The notes: a model not told the origin generated them from the sequence alone. Positions 12,700-24,465 are shown, counted from the stretch's first letter. The stretch: 64,000 bases of DNA from Monodelphis domestica (GCF_027887165.1 NC_077231.1:194482334-194546333), one strand, 5' to 3'. Translations and numbers: made by a program.

Positions 12700-13261
12700 G
12701 TTAAGTCACAGGTGATGCCTGAGTGAGGTGTAGACTTCCTAACAGGTGTATATGGCAGGGTGTTTCCTGGAATGAGGGAAACGGGGCCAGGGTATGGTTG
12801 GCAGAGATGAATGGCCGAGTGCCATAGACCAAAGCTTTGGGCTGGAGACCAAATTACAGTACCGTATTTGTAATGTACCTTCTGAAAGCCAACTCTGCTC
12901 TAGACTAAATGTACCTAGCAAATATGAGCCACCAGTCCTGTCCTACTAGAGGGGCTTATACAGTAGCTTGCCCCTCCCCTGATAACATTTCTGTTATTTG
13001 TCAATTCACACTCAACATATCAATTAAACTCTAGAACAGTTTTTGATGGGGATGGGGGTAGGGGTGGCTGAAGACAGAACCCTTCTTATTGCTCTTTTCC
13101 CTCCTATTATCCTCTGCCAATTTCCTTTGACAATAACGGGGACCGGAGAAAATAGTTTTAGGGTAATCCTCCTTCCTTGGGGTAAAAAAACAAACAGCCA
13201 CCAAATATCTTTATTTAATCCAAGTCTCTTTACTGAGGAAAGTCAAGACTTTGAGAATTTA
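12700..13261. other. Upstream flank of TMEM229A, no repeat recognised
   Basis: Unique-looking sequence of ordinary composition. Confidence 0.4.
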
Positions 13262-13440
13262 GGTTGCCCAAGGTTACACAGCTACCTAAATTGCAGAGAC
13301 AGAACAGCTTTGATTCAAGACAGTAAGACAGTAAGTCTAGCCCTGCCATGTATTAGCTTGGTGAACTAGGACAAGTCTTTTGACCTCTTTAGGCTTCTTC
13401 ATATATGGATTTTTGAACTATAAGCTATGGGACTTTAGTT
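13262..13440. mobile_element. Two diverged MIR-like fragments, opposite orientations
   Basis: 13262-13325 reads antisense (GCCCAAGGTTACACAGCTAC). 13335-13440 reads sense (GAACTAGGACAAGTCTTTTG). Confidence 0.45.
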
Positions 13441-13759
13441 CCTTTTCCTTCCCTTTCCAAATCTCAAGACACCTTTAGACTGAATCTCAAATTGGGATAA
13501 TTTTGTTATTATCCCTAGCTGATGGGTGAGGGAAGGAAAACAAAAACTGAAGAAACTGTTATAGTGTTTTACCCTCTCAGAATGAAATATACATTATCCC
13601 TCCCCACCTGGGAATTCTTTCCTGAGTGACTATGTCCACATGTCTAGTTACTATGTCCTAGCAGGTCCTGGAGTACACTTCAGGTCCAGAGGAAAAGGGG
13701 TGCAAGTGGAATAGATAATAAGGGTGTTTATTTGGGGGAGAGGTTCAGTTAAGAGGAAG

Positions 13760-14012
13760 GAAATGAGCATTCATTACCTACTATACTCAAGGTGCCTACT
13801 ATGTTCAAGGCCCTTTACAAATATGATCTCACTTGATCTTCACAACAACCCTGTGATGCAGGTGCTATTATCTCCATTTTACAAGTAAGGAAATGGAGGC
13901 AGACAGAGACTTATGACCTGTCTAAGGTCACAAACTAATGTGTATCTGAAAAAAAAAAAAGATTTAAAGTCTTCTTCCTGACTTCAGTCATGCCACTCTA
14001 TCCACTAGTTGG
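13760..14012 (-). mobile_element. Type C SINE, near full length, antisense
   Basis: 'TCACTTGATCTTCACAACAA', 'CTCCATTTTACAAGTAAGGA' and the head 'CCACTCTATCCACTAG', with an internal A12 run at about 13949. Confidence 0.88.
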
Positions 14013-14107
14013 AATTTAAACTTATTATCCAAATCTTGTTTCTTCTTCAAGCATATACTAACTGCTTGTTGACTGATTGTCTGAAATTCACTGACTTCTC
14101 CAAAATA

Positions 14108-14392
14108 GAATCACAAAATTTTTGCACTCAAGAGACCTTGGAATGCTAATCCAACCTCTTCATTTTACAGATTGAAAAGCAAATGCCGAAAGAGGTCACA
14201 TTGCTAGTTGATGGCAAAGCTAGAACTAGAGAGAGCCTGAGGTTCTTAGTTCTCAGGCTAGAGATTCAGTTCTAATTTAGGTAGTCATGTGATGATGTAT
14301 AAGCAATTGCTACTCTAGGCCTCAGTTTTCATATTTATAAAAAAAGAAGGGGTTGATTAGATTTTTTTGAGGTTCTACCTTTTAAATCCTTT
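14108..14392. mobile_element. Pair of MIR/THER1-like fragments (type D)
   Basis: 14108-14275 is antisense (AACCTCTTCATTTTACAGAT). 14280-14392 is sense (AGGCCTCAGTTTTCATATTT). Confidence 0.6.
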
Positions 14393-14399
14393 CTTAAAC

Positions 14400-15704
14400 C
14401 ATCCTAATTCTTCAGTATTTAGTGATAAGACTAGTGACTTTTACTGAATTGTACCTCTAGGTTTAATAGAAGTCCCAGGATTGGCTATTAATCTGTAGGC
14501 AGTTATTTGGGCAGAAGGATCTGGAGAAATCATATTCTGAGAAAGACTTTCTTCCATTCCATTCATTCTTGCTCCCCTTACTCTCTCCTTCCTTTTCTTG
14601 AGTTTCCCTGAAATCTGGCAGTAAAAAGATGAGAAAAATATTGTTACTCTGCTGTCAATTTTTATATAAAAGTAGTTTTAAAAAGTATCAGTTTGCTTAT
14701 TTGAGAAATTATTATTACTTATTGTTACTCTCTGAAATTCTCAAAGACTCAACTCTCTAAGGCTTTCTAGGTTGCAAAGCAGGAACTTATTTGTATTGAT
14801 AGGTGTGTTCTCTTTGGGAGTTTACTACCACCAATGAAATCATACATCTAACTTTTCTAATACCTCCGTCTCTTCTCAAATATAGTTAAAATGCCCATGT
14901 CCTGCCCATTGACAGCCACTGGTGCATGGGTATAACATTCAGATGTCAGGAACAGAAGCTTCCTGTTCACATGTCAGAATAGATGCATTGCCCAAATACC
15001 AAAATACCTGAAGTAAATAACAATTAAAAAATAGATTTTCATCAGTATTATGCCAAAATAACAACAAAAACCATTTATTGAATAAATTATGTGCCAGCTG
15101 CCACTAAGTTCCTGTACTGATGTCTCTGCTTGGCAGTTTTATGACTCTGGGTTCTTGAAAGCTGTACTAAAAGAAAGAAGGCAGATCCAATCAAGGTGAG
15201 AAGGCTTTGGGTAGGATCCAGGGGACAGACTGTTCATATATTGTCTGAAGATCAATTTAGAAAAGCTTGGAGGACTTTGGGACAGTCAATTTTTCTGCCA
15301 CAGAAATTCTTCTGAAATGTCTCCCCCCCCCAAGAATCATTATGTAGTGACTTCATTCTTTTTGCTGTAACTTATTGCATTGTTGGGCATCTTTGTTGTT
15401 GATTCAGGACAGTAAGGGGTAGCCAAGTCAAGTCAAGTCCAGCTCTTAATCTCCCATTTTCCTTCCCTGTCATGACCTTTCTGCCAGAGCAGTTCTTAAA
15501 AGTTAACTCCTAATTGTAAAAAAAGCTTGCAATAACTGGTAGTGGAAGTACTGGCTATACCAAAAAATGTCATAGATCCTTGAAGTAAGTATATGATGTG
15601 CTATAATCTAAGTCTCAAAAATGTTATGGTGTCATCTTTGTTCTAAAGAAGTTTATTATCTAATTGAAATGATATAGAGGCAGCGTGGAAAGCCTGGGGT
15701 TCAT
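14400..15704. other. No gene or clear repeat recognised
   Basis: AT-rich, unique-looking sequence with a C9 run at about 15323. A candidate repeat-free block for conservation checks. Confidence 0.45.
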
Positions 15705-15885
15705 CAAATCATATATCAAGAAAGTTGGACAGAAGCTCAGAGTCTACTTAGACCAATCTCCTGATTTTACAGATGAAAGAACTGAGGTCTAGGGAAGTTG
15801 TTTCTATCCCCAGGTCACAGAGGTAGAAATGGCAGAGCTAGAATCTGAAATCAGGTCCTATGATTCTAAATTCAGTGGGAAAATT
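15705..15885 (-). mobile_element. MIR/THER1-like SINE (type D), antisense
   Basis: 'CTGATTTTACAGATGAAAGA' and 'CCCCAGGTCACAGAGGTAGA' in order. Confidence 0.75.
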
Positions 15886-15934
15886 CAAGATTCTTGTCAT
15901 TGCTTTGAATTTGTTGGCATTGTTTAAATTATGC

Positions 15935-16065
15935 CGGTGCTACTTACTGTATGTGCTTAAGCATGTAATATAATCTCGCTAGACCTTAGCTCCTTCATCT
16001 GGAAATTGAGGGAGTTTGACTAGATGACCTCTCACATCTTTTTTAAATTCTAGGTCCTGCCTTCC
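15935..16065 (+). mobile_element. MIR/THER1-like SINE 3' part (type D)
   Basis: 'CTCCTTCATCTGGAAATTGA' and 'TTGACTAGATGACCTCTCAC'. Confidence 0.65.
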
Positions 16066-17475
16066 CATACTTTCCCAAACTGCTTAGGTCATTTGAACAT
16101 TAACCTCCCTAGTAGAAATACAATGTAATATTAGATAAAATCTTTTCCAGAATTAGTTTTCAAGTAGTGAAACTTTTTATGTTTCCAGGCACCAAAAGTA
16201 TTGAGGGGCAATCTCTTTAATTTCAATAAATAAAATAAGAAAAGATTCACATAAAATAGATATTGAAAGTTTAAAATTGCTATTGTAACAAGGAAAACTC
16301 ATATCATATATGTAGTTAGGCATATGTTCACATTAAATTTCAAGCTTATATTTTAGTGCTTTGAGAATTTCCGAGCTTCAGCTCATAACTTCTTCAAATT
16401 CTCAGTAGGTAATCTTGAGTTGTTTTGGCAAAACATATGGAAAGACAATAACAAGAACAACAATAATAAGAACAAGAAGAAAGAATCCCTTGACAAACAT
16501 TCTGTTAATAAGCATGGCCATTTTGGTGTCTGGGAACCAATGGCTTTCATGTCTTGGTACATACTCTGTACACAACTATGGTAATAATCCTTAGTGATCT
16601 TAGTCTGGTCCTTGTATGAGACAGACATAGTTTTTCTTTAGTATCATACTTGGAGCCTTTCTAGTTTGTGTATAGTTGGAAAATCTTGAACTTCAGGACT
16701 ATTTTCTCCAGAATTCTTTTTCATCAAACAGCATCCTTTTCCCTGCATCCTCACATTTGCATTGTTGCATGACTGGTTATAATTCTCTGTGACTCCTCCC
16801 TCTCACTCTTCTTCCTCAAGATCACGGTCAAGTTAGGCAGGTTTTTACTCTAGCTTTTTATTTCAAGTTGTTATTAATAAATCTTATAAATATAATACTT
16901 GAATTATTGTATATTAATTTTTAATTTTCACAATTGGTAGCTTTTTCTAGAGCTTATATTCTGTTGACATAGGTTTTGGTCACCCAGTGTCAGGTCCAGG
17001 TAATGGTGAGACATTGCCATAGTAATTTAATGGAATAACCTGAGTGAGAAGGTAGAGTGGCCTTTATTTTGTGATAAGGCATCAGAATTGGATAAATTGG
17101 AATCTCCCAAATACCAACTCACACCAAAAATACCTCAGTTTTCTGTTCATTCATCTTTCAAAATGATGCCACAAGAAGTCTAATTCTGTCATCAGTGAAG
17201 TATTTTGCATATATATATATATCAGTCTTATCAAAAATATTCTCATTCCCTGATGTTTTCTTAGAATACCTGCTTATTATTCATTTTACTAGGATGAGAT
17301 ACAGTGGATATTTATTTTCTTAAATGGAAGCAACGTTTAAAGGAAGAAACAAAAAACTCCAAACCCCCAAACTTAATTATTCCCTGATGATGTGTTGTTT
17401 TTGCCAGTTTCCTTTCAAGTCTTCTCTTTTCAGTCACATATTACATTGTCTTGCATTCTCATCTCCTTCTCATCT
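16066..17475. other. AT-rich sequence, no feature recognised
   Basis: Includes a short (AT)n run at about 17209-17222. No domain in any open frame. Confidence 0.45.
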
Positions 17476-17512
17476 TCTCCTCCTCCTCCTCGTCCTCCTC
17501 CTCCTCTTCCTC

Positions 17513-17590
<78 letters not shown>
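17476..17590. repeat. (CCT)n followed by (TC)n microsatellite
   Basis: CCT units at 17476-17514, then a (TC)n run at 17515-17590 with one interruption near 17565. All open frames here are repeat translations. Confidence 0.97.
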
Positions 17591-17599
17591 CCCCTTCCC

Positions 17600-18410
17600 A
17601 CTTCTCTCTTACCCACCTCATCTCTCTCACATAAAATCTTTATAAAACTGTTTCCCAACCTTTACTTATCTCCCTTAATGTTTTCTTGATCCTTCCTTGT
17701 TGAAATGAAAAATTTTCAATCACTTATTCCTCCTCCCCAAATTTCCCAAGTTTATGACACTTCTAAAGTTTATGTCAAGCTTATGTCATCTCTATAAAAA
17801 TGATTTGAATCATTCTTCAACTGCCTGAGAAATCTGCTCTATTCTTCCCCTCTGATTTATCAGTCTTCTTTCCTGATCTTTTTGCCTTTCTTCTTTTTTT
17901 TTCTGAGCACTTGGGACATAAGGGTAAACTAGGAAAATATTGAGGAAGCTTTTCAACGGTTCTCTTTTTACTTTTTTTGGGGTCTCTCTGTAGTTGTACT
18001 ATTCCCTGTCCTCTTGATTGTTGAACTCCATGACTTCTAGGGTCCTCTGATGTTAGAAGTTTGGGAGACAGGATGGAGAGAGAGGAAGACAGAAACAGGT
18101 TTACCCCTTTCAAAATAATATTCCCTACTGCCTATATCTTACCACTGTGCAGACAGCTGAAGGGAAAGTGAGTGATGGCAATTTTTTAAGGGGCAGAATT
18201 TAGGGTTTTTGGGAAGCAGCCAAAATACTGGTAAGCTGGAAGTCGCCTGAGTGTTCTGAATGCAGCAGTATGGATGGAGAGTTGGCAATTGCAGTGAGTA
18301 CATTCTGGACTGAGTAGAAAAAGTGTCGAGTAGTTGTGGTGAGTGATTTTCAGACAAAGGAGGCCTAGTGTGAGGTGGAGAGACAAAGCAGCTGGGAGAC
18401 ATTGACAGCC
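17600..18410. other. No gene or repeat recognised
   Basis: Moderate-GC sequence with overlapping short frames and no known domain. Confidence 0.4.
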
Positions 18411-18551
18411 ATGGGGGTACTGAGCTCAGCAGTGCATTCTGGGTTTTGGCATAAGTACAGAAAGAGAATGGCTGAGAGTGAGGATGAGCCTGAAAGCTCA
18501 AACAGCTGTAGTGTGTTTTGGGAGGATTCAGAAAAAAAGAAGAGGAGTGAG
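18411..18551 (+). other. Unidentified possible coding exon ending at a splice-donor-like site
   Basis: An ATG in good context (GCCATGG) opens a 47-codon frame that ends exactly at GAG|GTGAGA, a donor-like junction in phase 0. A second in-frame ATG at 18468 also has good context (A at -3, G at +4). From there the peptide is acidic and Ser-rich (MAESEDEPESSNSCS) and then basic (SEKKKRSE). Read through, the frame stops at 18594-18596. I do not recognise the peptide. No partner exon was found, so this may well be chance or a noncoding RNA exon. Confidence 0.15.
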
Positions 18552-18654
18552 GTGAGAGGCTGTGAGACCATGAAGGACTCAGGGCCTGGTTCCTAGTACC
18601 TATCCCTTCTCCCTCCCAGATTTTTACTCATCAAGAATTTAAATTCCCACTTGT

Positions 18655-18755
18655 GTGTGCTAAGCTGTGTGTTAGATGCTAAGGACACATAGACAAAAAT
18701 GAAAAAAAAATGTTTGCCTTCAAGAAGCTGATATTCTCTGTAGATAGAGCATATA
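18655..18755 (-). mobile_element. L2 LINE 3' end, antisense
   Basis: 'TGTGTTAGATGCTAAGGACA' followed by 'CTTCAAGAAGCTGATATTCT'. Confidence 0.7.
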
Positions 18756-18884
18756 CAATTCATGAAAGATAAGGAAAGGTCTAAGATCCAATTTTGTCTA
18801 ATAGAATTTTTCTGTTAAGTTCACTTCAGAAGGATTTATGCTTCAGAAGGAGAGTACCCATGGTGAAGGGGATACTGCATCTTT

Positions 18885-19062
18885 GGGTCTAGTATGGTGG
18901 AAAAACTGATGAAGTTGGAGTCAGAAGACCCTAGTTTGAATTCTTTTTCTGCTACTTTACCTGGGTAACCTGCCTCATTTCTCTCATCTATCAAATAAGA
19001 AGATGGGGCTACATGCCCTCTAAGGATCTTTTCAGCTTCAAATCTATGATTCTATTAACCTA
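18885..19062 (+). mobile_element. MIR/THER1-like SINE (type D)
   Basis: 'GGAGTCAGAAGACCCTAGTT', 'CATTTCTCTCATCTATCAAA' and 'AAGGATCTTTTCAGCTTCAA'. Confidence 0.8.
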
Positions 19063-19361
19063 ATGTCCTCATGTTCTATTACCAATATTCACCAGACCTC
19101 CTAATATTTTTTTTTACTATTCTCTCAGATACCTGAAGGTTTTGGAATAGGATCACTTCCTTGGGAGTATGCCTAACAACTGTTCAAGATATCAGGAGGT
19201 TACTCTGGACTTCCAAGAGGGACGATGTCCATTAGAGTACTCTACTTTATTAAAGAAATAACAACAATCACTTTTCAACTAGGCTGATTTTCTGCAGTTT
19301 GATTCAAAATTTTTGCTATGAGTCTGAAAGTTTTAGAAGCTACTATCCTTCTAACTTAGTT

Positions 19362-19855
19362 TCAAGACTTTGAGTTCCTTGAGAATGGGGATTGTCTTTT
19401 GCCTTTTTTTGGTATTCCTAGTGTTAACTTGGAAAATAATAAAATCAGAGGGATTTATGGGGAGAGAAAAGTTAAATAGGCATGTGGGGTGAAGCCTTCC
19501 CCAAAGGGAAGATTTCCTGAGAAGGAAGTAGTGACTAGGGCTTTTAAAGTTTAGCCCCATAAGCTTCCCAAAGTTCAAGGGAGGATGCTGTTGGGGTTCC
19601 TTCATTAGAATATCTGATTGGGCATTGTTTGTTCAACTAATCTCAACAAGGCTACCAAGAGTTCTGGAATGAAATTCATGGTAGTTTCTGTGGCTAGATT
19701 TAGCAGGAATTTCTGACAATCATATGGTCTATTATTAGAATTTTAAATGTCACAGTTATTCCATAGTATATTTAAATATCCACAGTTAACAACAGCATTT
19801 AGCAAAATGCCTGGTACATAGTAGGCCCTCAATAAATGCTGATTGAATGTCAATA
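19362..19855 (+). mobile_element. L2 LINE 3' end split by an insertion
   Basis: 19362-19421 (GAGTTCCTTGAGAATGGGGA) and 19792-19855 (TGCCTGGTACATAGTAGGCC) are adjacent parts of the L2 3' end, separated by 370 bases. Confidence 0.75.
19422..19791. mobile_element. Putative LTR-like insertion inside L2
   Basis: The inserted segment starts TGTTAACT and ends AGTTAACA, an exact 8-bp terminal inverted repeat with the TG...CA ends of an LTR, and has LTR-like length (370 bases). Flanks (CTAG and ACAG) give only a weak duplication. Family unknown; no coding sequence. Confidence 0.45.
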
Positions 19856-19862
19856 AATAAAA

Positions 19863-20337
19863 GCAACAGTTCTGACGTTAGAAATATAATATGAAGCAAG
19901 CAAAGAAGGAAATGTGTCTGCTTTTTTGTGTGTGTGTGTGAGGTTGGGTTATGATAATGGAGGGGGTCATGTATTAGCCTGTGCTACAATGTCAATTGAT
20001 TTTTGAGGGGTAGAATGTGGCAGCTGATGCTGATAAACCTAATGAGGGAACCAATTTCTGTCCCACTCTTAAGAGGGACATACATAAACAAACAAAAGTA
20101 GGAAGAGCCCAGACCCTGGGCTGGTTTTCCTAAAGTGGTCCATAGTCTCTGACTCCAAAGCTGATTAGGTTGGAAAGATGGAGAGCAAGAGGGACAAGAG
20201 AAACTCAGTGTGACTCTGGGATGCCTGGTAACCAAGATGGTATTCCTAGACTTATCTATCTTTGTCTTCCCTTATATTAAGTTTCTTGAAAAAAGTTTTG
20301 AGTGTTGGGCTGAGGCCAGAGGCATAGAGAAAGAAGG
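19863..20337. other. No feature recognised
   Basis: Includes a (GT)n run at about 19927-19940. Confidence 0.4.
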
Positions 20338-20395
20338 AGGATATAAACATTTATATAGTGACTACTATTTTCTAGGCATTGTGTTGATACTGTCA
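20338..20395 (-). mobile_element. Short type C or L2 3' remnant
   Basis: 'AACATTTATATAGTGACTAC' and 'TAGGCATTGTGTTGATACT' resemble the shared 3' end. Confidence 0.35.
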
Positions 20396-20560
20396 TAATT
20401 AATTATGAGGGTGATAATAACTTCATTAAATCAAAGTGATAGGAGTAGTAAAGAGAGGGAAAGGTAGGAAAGAGGTAGAGACTTAGCTTTTTAATCGATT
20501 GGCCTCCATGATAGGCCTGTGGCTAACTCCCACAGTGGTTCCTTCAGCTCTCCAATGCTC

Positions 20561-20607
20561 CAGCCAGAAAACCCAAAGACCTCCAGTCAGAAAACCCCAA
20601 AGACCTC
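20561..20607. repeat. Tandem duplication, 23/24-bp unit
   Basis: 20561-20583 and 20584-20607 both read CAG[CT]CAGAAAACCC, one extra C in copy 2, AAAGACCTC. Confidence 0.9.
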
Positions 20608-20959
20608 CTGGTCACCACTTATAAACTCTTTTCTCCATCCACCAGCTCTCCCATGTCACATCTTAGGCACTAACCCTAGTTTCTTAATCTGCCTGGGCCA
20701 CTCAGGGGAGGCAGTGCCTGTGGAATCAACTTCCTGTCTTGTTGGTTCCTGGGTGCTCTAACTTCCTTTCTCAGAGGGCTATCTATACCTGAATGTACTC
20801 AGTGGTCTTTGACCTCCACCTCACTGAGATGACGTAAACAAAGGTGATATCACGGAGGGAGAAATTTGCTTCCAACAACACCAAGAAGAAGGGCAATAAT
20901 GACATTCTGCCAGAAGGTCAAGGACAACTATGCACTTGAAAACAATACTTTCTGGAACG
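20608..20959. other. No feature recognised
   Basis: Unique-looking sequence of moderate GC between two local tandem duplications. Confidence 0.4.
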
Positions 20960-21041
20960 TTCACTATTCTCTCCTGGGTGGCGTTACAAGGTTAGAATAA
21001 TTCACTATTCTCTCCTGGGTGGCGTTACAAGGTGAGAATAA
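20960..21041. repeat. Perfectly abutting 41-bp tandem duplication
   Basis: 20960-21000 and 21001-21041 differ at one position (T versus G at unit base 34). Both contain CTCCTGGGTGGCGTTACAAG. Confidence 0.97.
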
Positions 21042-21149
21042 CATGCTAGTGTTTTCAAGACCAGAAGACATTTGATCTGTAGGAAACCTAGGAATTATTT
21101 TTGCTCATGGTACATTTTATGGTATGTACTAATAACTAGTGGAAGAGCG

Positions 21150-21258
21150 GTGCTTTTGGCATAGAAGATAGAATATTGGTACTAGAATTAGGAAAACTGG
21201 GTTTAAACTCCACATTGGACACTTATTAGCTGTGTAAACTTGTCAACTCCCTAGCAGT
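21150..21258 (+). mobile_element. CORE-SINE fragment
   Basis: 'AACTGGGTTTAAACTCCACA' and 'TTATTAGCTGTGTAAACTTG'. Confidence 0.6.
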
Positions 21259-21835
21259 TATCCACTAAGTCATAGACTTTGCTATCTGAGTAGAGAGAGG
21301 GGCTTCCCATGCTAGGAATTCCCCATCTGACAAAATCATATCATCTTTATTTATTGGCTTATTTTCATGTCTTGTAGGTGTATTACTGACCGACTACTCC
21401 CACTCTAACCACTTGTTCTCTCACCTATCCAGTCATTTTTAATGACTATCTCCTCATTGCTCTCCTCTAATTTTCCTTCTTGTTACTTGCTTAGATAGGA
21501 ATGGTAAGAATGTGGAGGAATACCTGTGGGTAGGTGTAAATAGTTATTTCCTGGGGGGAAGGGTCTGGTAGAAGATGTTGGTAGTGGAACAGTTGGCATA
21601 TTTGCATGATGGTAGCTATGCCCAGGGAAGGGGTAGGATAGTTTTAGGACTAGGTGCTGGAGAGGGTATTTAGAAGAAGGTTCAGAGAGTGGTGAATGAT
21701 GGATATTTTGGGAAAGAGGCATAGATAGGGATGTAGTAGAGATTTAGGATGTGTGGTGGGCAACTTGGCAGTGTTGGTTTTGGTGGGCAGTAGGGAAAAC
21801 TAAGCCTGTAGGGATGAATTAACTAACCAATAACA
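21259..21835. other. No feature recognised
   Basis: The 21483-21800 part is purine-rich on the plus strand and may be an old L2 interior, too diverged to claim. Confidence 0.35.
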
Positions 21836-22092
21836 GGCAGCTAAGTAGCATAACAGAAGGCTGGTCTTGGAGAGAGAAAGACTTGACTTCAAATGTGGTC
21901 TCAGACACTAGCTGTGTAACTCTGGTCAAGTCACAACCCCTCTTTGCCTCAGTTTCTTTAAGTGTAAGATGGGAATAATGACAGCACGTACCTTCCAGAA
22001 TTGTGATGAAGATTGAATAAGATATCATTTATAAAGCACTTAGGACAGTGCCTGGCATATAGTGACTGATGCTATATGAATAATTATTCCTT
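21836..22092 (+). mobile_element. Type C SINE, full length
   Basis: Head 'GGCAGCTAAGTAGCATAACA', CORE 'GTCAAGTCACAACCCCTCTT', 'GATGGGAATAATGACAGCAC' and 3' end 'CAGTGCCTGGCATATAGTGA'. Confidence 0.92.
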
Positions 22093-22379
22093 TTTGTTTC
22101 CTTCCCTTCCCAACTGCTATCTCCAGTTTTTCTGTTATTTCTGTCATTGATCCTCTTTCCTTATCCCTGTTTCTGACATCTCATTCCCTGTAGGGTTTTC
22201 TAGCCTTCTAGTCATGATGATAAAAGAGAAAGTTGTAGCATTTTTACAACAAACAAGAGTAAGTACTCTTTTTGTTTCTCCTTGCCCAGAGCTGAGATTG
22301 CTGAAGGGAATTATGCTACTGAGGGGCATTCCCTAAATGTCTTGGCTGGCCATATTGGAGACTATTCAGTCATAACCCT

Positions 22380-22462
22380 CTGTAGCTGTGGTCTAGAGAG
22401 GTTTAGGAACTTTTCCAAGATCACATGGTAAGAGGCAGAGTCAGGAATTAGTATTGTATGAC
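22380..22462 (-). mobile_element. MIR-like fragment, antisense
   Basis: 'GAACTTTTCCAAGATCACAT' and 'AAGAGGCAGAGTCAGGAATT'. Confidence 0.5.
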
Positions 22463-23005
22463 ATCTATTCTGTGGTGAGTTATTTGACGAGTCCAAACAT
22501 GCCAATTAATATGATGAGCTAATAAAATGGAAACCAAGTCTAAATGATACTTGGAGTTCCCAGCTAATTCTTAGCTTCTTTGAGGAAGTCCTTGAAGCTG
22601 TTATTGGAAACAAGAACTTGACAGTTCACTTTGTTAATACTCAGTGATAGTGTTTCAACAAAACTACCAGACTAGAGTTATAGCCCAAATCAAATGTTGA
22701 TTGCCAGGGTTAATGACCTTTTCTCATTTCTGATGTTTTCCTCTTTTGACTTAGTGCCATTACTATAGTCTGGTTCTTCTCATTTTCTTTATTTGTTGAT
22801 TCATCTTCCTGATGGAATATTTCTAAATGTAGAATTTTCTAGTCTTTCATTGTCCATCTCTTTTTCGTCTACTCTCCCTTTACTATCTAATATTGGCTTT
22901 ATTCAGGTAATTGTTAAGTCTCTATACCACAATCTCTGCCCTGAACTCCAGTTTTTTGAACAAAAGCTTCCGATAAGCATTTCCACCTAGATGACCTGTC
23001 AATAT
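22463..23005. other. No feature recognised
   Basis: AT-rich, unique-looking sequence. Confidence 0.4.
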
Positions 23006-23184
23006 ATTTTAAAAAAAAATTTAAACAAACCCTCTAAGACAGAAGAAGGTCAAGGACTTGGCAAATGGGGTTAAGTGACTTACACTGGGTCACAAAGCTA
23101 GGAAGTGTCTGAGGCCAGATTTGAACCCAGGTCCTTCTGACTCAGGCATGGCCCTCTATCCACTGTGCTGCCTAGCTGCCCTAT
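23006..23184 (-). mobile_element. Type A SINE, antisense
   Basis: 'GGGGTTAAGTGACTTACACT', 'AGATTTGAACCCAGGTCCTT' and the head 'CTGTGCTGCCTAGCTGCCC'. Confidence 0.9.
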
Positions 23185-23256
23185 CTTGCCAGCATTTTAC
23201 ATTTGACATGTATAAGACTGACATCAATCTGTCACTAAAACCTGCTCTTCCTTCCA

Positions 23257-23259
<3 letters not shown>

Positions 23260-23316
<57 letters not shown>
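23260..23316. repeat. (ATCT)n microsatellite, about 14 units
   Basis: Uninterrupted tetranucleotide array. The nearby open frame ending in repeated IYLS is a repeat translation. Confidence 0.98.
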
Positions 23317-23317
<1 letters not shown>

Positions 23318-23555
23318 GTGATGCGGAGTCATCAGTACCCGAGATATTTGCTAGATGTTGCACTTTTATACTTCCATCAATTTTCACGGTGTTTCGGTGC
23401 ACAAAAAACTCTTCCTGGGGCCACCCACCACTCAGAGAAAGCCACCCAAAGTAACCGAATTTGGAGAATTTTACTTCTTTGTCTCAGAAAGCTCTCATCT
23501 GACTTGAGTTGATTTGCTTTCTATAGATTGATGGGGAAAAGAACTGGTGCCCTTC

Positions 23556-23605
23556 ATAGAATTCAGAGTTGGAACGAACCTTAGCATTTATTTAGTCCAA
23601 CCTTG
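23556..23605 (-). mobile_element. Short MIR/THER1-like tail
   Basis: 'CATAGAATTCAGAGTTGGAA' then 'TTTAGTCCAACC'. Confidence 0.5.
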
Positions 23606-24465
23606 TCAGTGTTATTGGCACAAACTACAGCCTTTCTTTTCACAGTTCCACTGTCCTAGTTTCTTCATTGTGGTAATAGTATCTCTCCTCTAAGATCAAT
23701 TCTACCCCTTTCTTTTGCCTACTCTGTGAGGATACGTGATTTGACCTACTTCCATGTACTTGGGGAAAACTGGTTCACACCAGCAAGGGCACTGGTATTT
23801 TCCCTTCATTCATTGGTATTCCATGTGGTTGTCAAGGTCTTTACTACTACTAGTTATTGGTAACACTCCATTCTGAAATTATGGGCATCAGTGCATCCAT
23901 ATACAGAGCTACTTTATAAGTTTCTTGATCATCTTTTAAAAGGCTAGTTGATATTAGTAGCTACTCTAGTTATATCCCCAGTTCCTTTCTTGCAGGTTGA
24001 TGGGGTCCTGACAGGAGGGGCAGATTTCTGGTTTTTATACCTTCCTTTATTCCCATGTCTTACCTACCTAAGAAACCCAAGTTTAAAAGCCTTATTTTCT
24101 CATATTTATAAACAAGTTTCCATAAATAGGCCTCCTCATGCTGAGACAGGCTGACTTTTCATCTTGGTGAACTTGTCAAGCTCTAGCTGCCATTTGGGAG
24201 AGTCCTCTTTTCCTTGCTTGGGTACCACATGATTTCCTTGTGTTGACAATGTAAATTGAAGTAATCTTCCTCACAACTTGCTCTTTAAGGTCTTCAAATA
24301 AAGTTTAAAGGAGTAACCCCATTCTTGCTCTATATTAGGTGAATGATTTCTCCTTTTCCAGAGTGGAACATAGCCCTGATCTGTGCTATTTTCATTCCTT
24401 TGTCCTAGGCTACTTAGGGCTTCAATGTTTTTGATGTGAACCAGGTTCAGGGGAGGATTCTAGGT
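23606..24465. other. No gene or clear repeat recognised
   Basis: Unique-looking sequence. It might be a very old CR1/L3-like remnant but I cannot support that. Confidence 0.4.

Noticed and set aside
18139..18501. 120-codon minus-strand frame opposite the candidate exon
   Set aside because: Weak composition (Ser/Pro/His-rich) with no domain; probably a shadow of the plus-strand stretch.
23260..23316. Regular short repeats that might suggest a CRISPR array
   Set aside because: It is a plain ATCT tetranucleotide microsatellite without spacers, in a mammalian genome.
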